From Mastacembelus armatus (Eukaryota; Chordata; Actinopteri; Synbranchiformes; Mastacembelidae): a stretch of 64,000 nucleotides of DNA. Position 1 is the stretch's first letter; every line of letters begins with the position of its first letter. Below, piece by piece: positions 55,741 to 64,000 of the stretch. The stretch is from NCBI RefSeq assembly GCF_900324485.2, contig NC_046654.1, positions 3,330,562-3,394,561 of the forward strand. Reading direction: 5' to 3'. The translations under genes and the position numbers were made by a program. The notes beneath the pieces were generated by a model. The model saw only the letters and a program-made list of their open reading frames with translations, was not told the DNA's origin and did no database searches.

Positions 55741-58700
55741 ATGGATTTTCTTGCATCCCATAAAACTGAAATAAAGTTAAATAAAAAACCTGGAAACATC
55801 ACTGGACGACATCATCTTCCTTATTGAGTTGACCTGAGACTTTCTCCGCCCAGCACCCCGACCTTGCTGCTCCTGCAGGTATGTCCTCAGGTGCTCTTTG
55901 GCTCGGACCAACCAGCGCTGTACAGGGTCAAGATCAAATACAAGGTTAGGGTAAAAATACTCATACAGGTAGGGACATTTTTTATAAAGTTTACATAATT
56001 GTGGAAGAATGAGATAGACCTGCTGTTCTCCCAGCTCTAGGTACGAACTGGCTCCGTGTGTGAAGAACCGGATACAGGTCATAGCAGCACGGACATGATC
56101 CTGTTAAAAGGATTTCACATATTACTAAAAATGTATGTGTGGGTATCTGTCAGAAATCTAACAATATCATCACATCACTGTATAATGCATTACTAGAAAT
56201 AAATGTAAATTGGTTGCATCGTGTTCTTGAGAGGTCAATGCTCCGATTTCCTTCATTTGAATCACGACAAGAAGTGTTAAAAAAACAACAAAAAAAACAC
56301 AGACTAACCATCATGAACTGTTGGAGCTGGTAGAGTGTGTGGAAGTATCCCCGACGCTGCAGGAATTGGCATGAGGCGATGAGGTAGCGGCTGCAGGCCT
56401 CCAGGCTGGGGTCCAGTTTCTCTAATATCCCCTGCAGCATGCCAAGACGCCCCTGCTCCAGACTGGGCTGCAACACACCCTCAAGAAACACCTCCTCTGG
56501 ACAATCCTTAGCCATCATAAAGTAGGAAAAAAACATGTCAAAGCAGTGATGCTAACTTCAGTTCTAGTCTCGAGAGAAGGAGTTGCAGACATATTTGTTG
56601 GTCAGACACACAGATATACAGACACAGTTTGGGGAACCTGCTAAATTAGACCTGATTTGTGGCTGGTACAGGTGAATTAGTTCTAACAATTTACTTGGGA
56701 ATTTCTAAGTGAAAGGTTGGACTGACAAATAAAAACAGTAAACTATTGTATTGAGTATTGAATACTCTAATTAAATGCTTGGTTTAATCACCCTCAAAAT
56801 CTCTAAAGGATAAGGGAGTCAACTGAACATCTTCATTCTAAATCCAATAATCAAAGCTGCACCTTGTTGAGCAGGTATGTCAGGGCTTCATTCATGTAGT
56901 CGTGACGCATGTAGAAGCTGATCAGTGCCAGGTGAGTTCCATATGAGTTCAGGTAGTAGAGACATTCATGATGGAGGCTGCTGCTCAGTCTATGTCCCTC
57001 TAGTCGCTCTACAGGACTCGAGTCATTCAGGATGCCCTCCAGCTCCCGCAGGGACGCCAGGATGTCCTCACCAAAAGGCTGAAATAGATGGAAAGGTCAA
57101 CTGTGTATTTCAAAGACTCACACTCAGTGTGCATGAGTTAAAAAAAAACACTGTGTGGATGTAATTCAATCAAATTTAACATTACATAACACACAGCTTT
57201 TTGTGGTACAGCATGATAAGCTCAGATAAGACAGGTGTCACTGAACTGTAAACAGTAGTCGGTGAAAAAAAACAACCTCACAAGCTGAACACGTCCCTCC
57301 CACTGGAGACTCTCATGTTAACTCAGGCTAAGAGCCACCACACATGCCAGTGTAAGTGCCACACATGCGAGAAATTCTTAGCTTTGGGTTGGATTGAGAT
57401 GGAACTTGAGTTCATACAATAGATTTATGTTTTTTCCTTCCCTTATTTATTTTAAAAAGCACATGTCTGTTCATCTTTAAGTCTTTGTGATGTACTTGTG
57501 GCTCAGGGCTTTTAAATTATTAATTTACAAACCAAAAGGGCACACACTGATTTAAACATCTCCACTGCTGCATGCTTGTCATTAAAACTGCAGTATCATT
57601 TTGAAGGATAAAGCATTTGGCAAGTTTAAACTTCCCTTAATAAATACACCTTTGCATTTGTTTTCATGGATGGTCTGGTTGACGGATGATAAAATCACAT
57701 TAAGCCTGTGTTAAAATGTTTTCTTATATGTTAGAATTTGTAAATGGTCTGGCTGATGCAGTATAGATGTAAGTTGAGAGATGGCAGTAATGCAGGATAC
57801 ATAACAAAGACACAATGACAGTATCTTCCTACCGTGGACATAGTGGGCCTTACAGTCGTCTCCAGGTGCTTGACAATCTCCTGCAGCAGTAAGGGACCCA
57901 GGTTGAGCTGGTTGCGGTCCATTGGAGCCTTCAGGCAGCGGGAAAACATCTCCCTCGCTCCTGAAAGGTTCCCAGCCTTCAGTGAGGCCATTGCCCATGC
58001 CTGCCATACACCGCCTGGGTCCAGGCCGCTCTTGGTAGACACCTAACAAGCAACAAAACATTCAGTGATAATCAGAGAAGTAAGAGCATTTAATATTCTG
58101 GGAGTGTAATTGTGTAACAGTTTGGGTGTGTTACTAAGCTGCCTGACCAAAAGTTAGAGGAGGGGATTCAGCTGAGAGTGTGCAAGGCCTACCTGCTATT
58201 AAAACATGCTTAAACACAGACATGCAATGTTGATAACAGAGGTGTAGGGTGTACAGTTTGAATAATCAAGATTTCATATAAGTCTGGGCAAAAACAACAC
58301 ATCTGAATGTCAGCAGTTCAAATCGATTACATGTCATATCATGAATTATAAAAAGGATGGGAAGTGTGTTGCAGTCATTATTTACTGTATTTTGTATTTT
58401 AAATAGTTTAAAGTCATCTGCAGATGGATGGTACAGCAGAGTGAATTGAGGCTGTTATGAATGGTACCAGATAAAAAAACACTATATATTTTTATATATA
58501 AATAAACTACAATCAGCCTCACCTCCACTGCTAACTGGTAGTGCTCTGCTTCCAGCAGCTGGTTACGGAGACGTGCGACAGCAGAGGTCTCCAGAATGTC
58601 ATCCAGAGAAGGAATATATTTATAGTTGGCTGACACTAGAATCTTAAGCACGTCGACTTTACTGATGTAACTGTGGACAAAAGAGAAAGCAGAGCAATGA

Positions 58701-61700
58701 CACACAGGACTCTGCAGTGACTGCTGGAAAGATTATATCTGTTTGTCATTTCAACTGACTTCCTGTGGTTGATAAGTCTATTATCAAGTCAGTTAAAAGC
58801 TAATCTGCAATAATCAATACTAATATTGATTTATATTCATAGCATGGCTCTTAAGATGATGCAGGTGGTGTGTGCCTGTGAGCTTGTCTGGCTTATTAAT
58901 AGCTGCACTTCTGCCTTTTCCCAGAGATGATATTTTAACGTGTGTGAAAGTATGAAATGCCTGTTGTGAAAAGGGACTGTAGATTAGTGCAGAAACCCAC
59001 TCACCCACCCATAGGATCTCTTCTGCACAGAGAGCGTTTATTTGACAGCTCACTTGTTCTGTGACATAAGTCACCTAGGACAACATATCCTGTTGTGACT
59101 TAATAGTTCATAGAATTTAATATTTTCCCGTGATTCCCAAAAAGAGCTGCTCCCAACTTTAACTTGACTAGCTCTGATTAGCCAGAGTCTTTGAAAACAC
59201 CCATGTGGACGTGTGGAGTCTTTAAAAGTGACAGAAAATACTGTTTGGAAAGTGTTTAACTCCCAGCTCTTCCTCACTCACACACATGCATAACATCTCA
59301 CCTGTCACACAAGGCAAGATCCTGGCTCCGGCCAACTTTAACAAACATCAACTTCGCACTAAACAGGAGCTGCTGCATGATGTCAGTGAGGAGGCAGGCA
59401 TCGACCTCTGGATTGGTCAGTTTACGAGACAGAGAGCGGCAGTGGCTGATGAGCTGGTGTCCACATGATGTCTGGTCACTGTGCAGAGACAAAATTGCCA
59501 CGCAGAGGTACGCACTGGGAGCCTAGTGGTTTCAGAAAAAGGAAATCTTTAGACTTATCGTATTTACAGGATTCATTTTACTAGAAGACAAATGAAAAAC
59601 AGCATAGTTCTCTGTCTAGACCAAATAATAACCAAAACTTTAGGACTGCTATACTACCACAGAGCATAGACTGTATTCTACGGATATTTGTTTTCATTGT
59701 ATTCAGTTCAAGTCAACCTGAATCATCTCTGCTGCAATTATAAAATGCTCAGATCCAGACCTGTTCATAGTAGAACTCGCACCGCAGCAGCTGGTTCTCT
59801 GCTGGGTTTGTGCTGAGTTGGAACTTTCGATGGACCACTTCAGGCAAATGCAGCATCCCATCTAAAGTGTCCTCTGTCACCACAGGGCTACCAGCAACTG
59901 CACAAAACAACATGAGCATGAAGGCTTATCATTACAGCCTCTCTACATTACTAATTTCTGCATTTTGCATATTCCAGACAATAGGTGTGATTTTTCTAAA
60001 TGTATCAGGATTTCACAGAAGATCAGGTCTACATATTTTTACTGACAAACTGAAGGAAGAAAACAACTTTCTTCTTACTCTAACACAGCAAAGAAAAAAT
60101 AGTTCAGCATACATTTCCAGTTTTATTTAATTTACCTTCAGCTGGTTCCAGCTCATCATCAGAACTGAAAAATAAAAGAGAGATGCTTGATGTCAGAGAT
60201 CCCACTATGTTCTAAACAGTAAATTTCCATGTCCAAAACAACTTATAAAGACCATGCCCCTTTATCATGCCCATCAAAACCCTTGATTGCTAAAAATGCA
60301 GTGATGTTAAAAATGTTTTGTAAAAGACTTTGATTTGTTTGAAAAGCTTTTAGCAATCTACAAGATCTCACTCTGGGTGAAAGTAGGCGTAACACTCGTC
60401 ACAGACTCTGACTTCATCTCCTGGGCATCCCTCGACAGGCATCTTATGCTCAGAACAGGTGTGACACACCAGGCGGCCACATGTACGACAATGATGTCGT
60501 CTGTTGAACTAAAGGACAAAAAATAATAATTAAAAGGCAAAAGTAATTAAGTAATTAAGATTTTATTCTTCATGTGCCAATGGATTATATAATCAGCAGT
60601 CATGTGACTGGGTTCTTAGTTTCATTTAGTTTCCTTTTAACTCTTTATTTGGCTCTAACCATTTACAGTTTTATTTTCATAGTCAAAAGAAAAACAATCT
60701 CAAGGCACTGTACAAAGAACCCCACAAATTCCTTACAAGCAAGCACCTGGTGACTGTGGAGAAGAAAAACTCTCTTTAACGGGAGAAGCCTGTAGCAGAA
60801 CCAAGCTGTATCGTACTGTTGTGCCCACTCACCATGGTGAACCTCTCACGCCTGCAGACCATGCACACATGGTGCTGGGTGTCAGGGACCCAGTCTTTAC
60901 GGGCTGGAGGTTGGTCCGGAGGCTTGAACTTGGCAGGCGAGCGGCGTTTTCTCCCTGCTGAGCCCCGATCTCTCTCCCTGTCTGTGCTGTTGTAGGAGGA
61001 GGTGTGTGTTGGGGTGCTGCCTGTAGCCAGAAAAAAAAAAAAACACTTTTTTTTTTTTTTTTAAAACCAGAAACTTTAATCAACACTAGTACACCCAAAA
61101 AAAAAACAGTGTTAAGTATTATTCCAACTAAAGTGCTAAAGCAGCAACATATCAACTCCAGCAGTGCAGTTCTGTGGCTACATACAGGGGAATTCTCTAT
61201 GGAGTGTAAACAGTATAATTCTGTCATTTTATCTCCATTAAAAATGTGCGAAGGCCTCACTTGCAGATGGTGTTGGAGAATCGAATCGACCGGATGTCTG
61301 GGAGCCATTGTCTTGAGCAGGACACATCATCAGTGCATCCTGGAGGCTGATTACCGAGTCTGGAAATGAAGAGTCACTCAGGCTGTGATAAAATGTGAGC
61401 TTGAAAATGCTAAAACATCTGTTTTGTACCCAATCCCATTTTTTTTTTGTTTTTATTTCAGATCAAGTTCAATGATTTTTGAGCTAAGCTAAGAAATGTT
61501 TTCATTATTGTCAGTACAACATTTGAATTTCAGTGCAGATAATATATGTTTACATTTTTTATCTTGCTTTTTTCACACTTGAATTTTGTCTTAAAAAAAT
61601 AGAACTTTCTAAAATTAGGCTTCGATTACAACCATGTTAATGACTATCAATCATTATGTCTAAATAAAATTTGACATAATTAATGATCAAATTAACAAGA

Positions 61701-63596
61701 CTACGAGTTTTACCATGATCACCTTTAACTGCTCAGTAATGGCAGGTTTTTGTCAATACTCTACAGATTAAGGGGTGATACACAGCCCCAAAGAGTTTGT
61801 GTAGGGATTTCTCTACACACATCAGTGTGTTGATCACACAGCACTGACCAGATCGAGACCTCTCCCTGGGGGCGCAGGAGAAGTCGAGAGCCTTGCTGGC
61901 GTAGTTTGCCAGGAGCTTATCAATGTCCTCAACACCAAAGCCGGCCTCCTGACCAACCAGCAGGCTCCGCAGGGTTCGCACTGCCACGTCTGCCCAGTCC
62001 ACCTTCAGGTTCATCAACAACTGTTCCAGCATCAGCAGAGGCTCCGACAACAGGGAGAAATAGTCCTGCCTTGCTGATGGAGGCAGGGTCAGTAACACCT
62101 GGGAGAGGAAACACTGACATTACCACAACTTAATCTGAAGCAGTTATTGTGCTGCTTTGGTGTAATAACCATGTTAACCAACATGTTTTACAGATCCATT
62201 CATAACTCTCTACTCACTGACAGTTAAAATAACCTTCATTCAGAACCATTTAAAACATAGACAACCTGCAAACATCACCTTGTCAATTATTGAATTGTGG
62301 AAGAATCTGTATTTTATACAGTACATTGATATTTATATCATACATTAACTAACCTTAGAGCCCAGATGAAGGGCGTGGATGTGTTGTCGACGTGTTGGAG
62401 ACACCTGGCTCTGATAATGCAAGGTGAGGTAGTCAGCCAGGAAGTGACAGGCAGCCAATCCCGGGCGGCGGTCCAGAGCACGCTCACAAACGTCCAGGCC
62501 AACCACAAAATCAGAGATGCCCTCAAGTAACTGAAGAAATACAGAAAAGTAGGACACATCTGTACTACAAAAAGATGTGTTTCAATGCAACTACAGAGGC
62601 ATTTCTAAGTCATTTAAGGGTCTGTTCAGCTGTATGAAATCCATTATTTACTAAAGACTGCCCTTGAGTTTTCTTATGGAATTCCATACTTTTACTGTCA
62701 TTAGCAAAAGATCAAATTTAGATTAAATTACTGAATCTGAGACTTCGTAATTGTGAGTGAAGGAACCGATTTTAATGTCAATTTAACCAAGAGCTGAGTG
62801 GTTGAGACCTTATAAACCTCATCTGTCTGTCCGTTCTCCAGCAAATAAAGCAAATGCTCAGTTTTTAGTTGCAGCCTGTTCTGGTCAGATACAGGATACA
62901 GCTCCACCCACTGGGCACAAACAGCAAACTCCTGCAAAAACAAAGGAAAACACATTAAATATAATATATTTTATAAATGAGATAATATACTGAATGGATG
63001 GAGGTCTAAATAAACAACATAATGCGGACTAACTAAACTATAGGTAAGTGTGCACTGTGCCTACTTTTGCCTCCAGCATCAATGACAACACTGACTCAGA
63101 GTTTGTCTTAGACTCAGTCCTCAGCTGCTGCCAAGTAGTCCAGGGCAACGGAGGCTGTAAATTGAACATCTGCACGGGGTAAACAGAACAAAGAGTTGTT
63201 ATGTTGTAATGGAAACTACCCCACTGAGGAATGTAGTGCTTAATCATGACACAGACATGATTATGTAAGATATAGCATACTGAACGAACAAGTACTGACG
63301 CACAAAGACACAGCAAGTTGAATCTTAAGAATTCTGTCTCCTGTGCTTTTGCTTGCCAGGATTTACACGACTTCGCTTTGGTATGACAGGATTTACCGAG
63401 CGATAGATGTCCAGCTCTTTCTTCTTGAGCTCGACGTCTGTTCTCAGTGAGGCCTCTGTACTTGGGTCACTGAGGCAGAACTCAAGCAGCTCCAGGCACG
63501 CTGACAGAGGCCATCGCTCCAGACCCTGGAGGGCAACACGTGCTCGCAGGTTCGCATCCTGCACACGGAACAACTGGCCTATACCTCCCTCTCCAT
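54253..63596 (-). CDS. ZFYVE26: FYVE domain protein ZFYVE26 (spastizin), C-terminal part
   Basis: The last 22 exons, coding 1,108 residues of a protein that is about 2,539 in human. Exons: 63596-63397, 63169-63065, 62931-62809, 62530-62354, 62098-61849, 61359-61261, 61020-60833, 60508-60372, 60164-60136, 59897-59761, 59522-59302, 58670-58523, 58042-57833, 57078-56863, 56506-56309, 56100-56020, 55917-55790, 55639-55465, 55231-55172, 54948-54766, 54666-54616, 54465-54253. All phases agree. The FYVE finger (about 360-425 of this fragment) has HVCMVCRRERFTM, then the signature RRHHCRTCGRLVCHTCS and VRVCDECYAYFHP; eight Cys/His ligands are seen. The rest is alpha-solenoid-like (LLKCVSESGTATKQ, VMLGGKNIEEGFGIAYRVIQ). 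Human ZFYVE26 binds PI3P, partners SPG11 and AP-5, acts in lysosome reformation, and is mutated in SPG15. The gene continues past the right edge. Confidence 0.96.
55709..55739 (-). repeat. 31-base homopolymer in ZFYVE26 intron
   Basis: A pure A run on the + strand (T on the transcribed strand), 70 bases upstream of the acceptor of the 55639-55465 exon. It may be the tail of an unrecognised retroposed fragment or simple slippage. Confidence 0.9.
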
Positions 63597-63728
63597 CTAA
63601 AAAACAGACAGCAACAAACAAGAAACATTACATTACAAACAACTGTTGCATTATACTATTTATTTTTGTATTACACCTTTGTTGGTTGTTGGGAGAAGTT
63701 TAGATCTTAATAGTCAAATCTGTTTATT

Positions 63729-64000
63729 CTTCTTCTTCTTCTCTTTTCGGCTGCTCCCTTCAGGGGTCTCCACAGCGAATCATCTGCCTCAATTTAACCC
63801 TATCCTCTGTATCCTCCTCACCCACACCAACTATCCTCATGTCCTCCTTCACTACATCCAAGAACCTCCTCTTTGGTCTTCCTCTAGGCCTCCTTCCTGG
63901 CAGCTCTAACCTCAGCATCCTTTTACCAATGTATTCACTGTCCCTCCTCTGAACATGTCCAAACCACCTCAATCTGGCTTCCCTGGCTTTTTCTCCAAAA
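63729..64000 (-). mobile_element. 3' end of an RTE-like LINE, continuing off the window
   Basis: On the minus strand a 70-codon frame, with its stop at 63760, encodes MRWFGHVQRRDSEYIGKRML, then RRPRGRPKRRFLDVVKEDM and RQMIRCGDP. This is the C-terminal tail found after the reverse transcriptase in many fish RTE/BovB-like non-LTR elements. A (GAA)n tail at 63729-63743 marks its 3' end. The visible reading frame is intact. It lies in a ZFYVE26 intron in the same orientation as the gene, between exon 63596-63397 and upstream exons not in the window. The family assignment is from motif memory; an L2-like origin is the alternative. Confidence 0.75.

Noticed and set aside
60829-61308. A 159-codon minus-strand ORF at the FYVE region
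   Set aside because: It is out of frame with the spliced ZFYVE26 reading and crosses an intron; the correct frame gives the zinc-finger Cys pairs.

Overview
The window is vertebrate nuclear DNA, almost certainly from a teleost fish and probably a percomorph. Genes are spliced, with GT-AG introns of roughly 70 bp to 3.3 kb. Intergenic DNA is AT-rich, and the repeats are of fish type: hAT-derived MITEs, a tRNA-derived SINE, an RTE-like LINE tail and many CA microsatellites. I read eight protein-coding genes. For seven of them every coding exon was assembled from splice sites and phase, and each sum gives a complete open frame; the eighth runs off the right edge.

Layout from left to right. 1-1430: minisatellite of about 48 copies of a 28-bp unit. 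2954-5497 (+): CCDC177, single coding exon. 10021-17177 (-): PLEKHD1, 13 coding exons. 20785-24356 (-): SLC39A9 (ZIP9), 7 exons, with a hAT-type transposon carrying perfect 8-bp target duplications in intron 1. 26049-35092 (-): RBM25, 17 coding exons, with one unusual 3.3-kb intron. 38045-42406 (+): ARG2, 8 exons, behind an AP-1/CCAAT/CRE/TATA promoter. 44754-47023 (-): VTI1B, 6 exons. 47981-51682 (+): an RDH11/RDH12-type retinol dehydrogenase, 7 exons. 54253-63596 (-): C-terminal 1,108 residues of ZFYVE26 (spastizin), 22 exons, including the FYVE finger. 63729-64000: 3' end of an RTE-like LINE in the next ZFYVE26 intron.

From memory of the human map, all eight genes have counterparts on chromosome 14q24. 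The window joins two conserved runs, CCDC177-PLEKHD1-SLC39A9 and ARG2-VTI1B-RDH-ZFYVE26, with RBM25 between them. The genes do unrelated housekeeping or metabolic jobs: coiled-coil scaffold, PH-domain coiled coil, zinc transport, splicing regulation, mitochondrial arginine breakdown, endosomal SNARE fusion, retinoid reduction, and PI3P-linked lysosome/autophagy function. They form no operon-like pathway.

I found no clearly new biological system. The points most worth a second look are the candidate poison exon in RBM25, the long palindrome at 8340-8537, the dated hAT insertion, the minisatellite, and the compact inducible ARG2 promoter.
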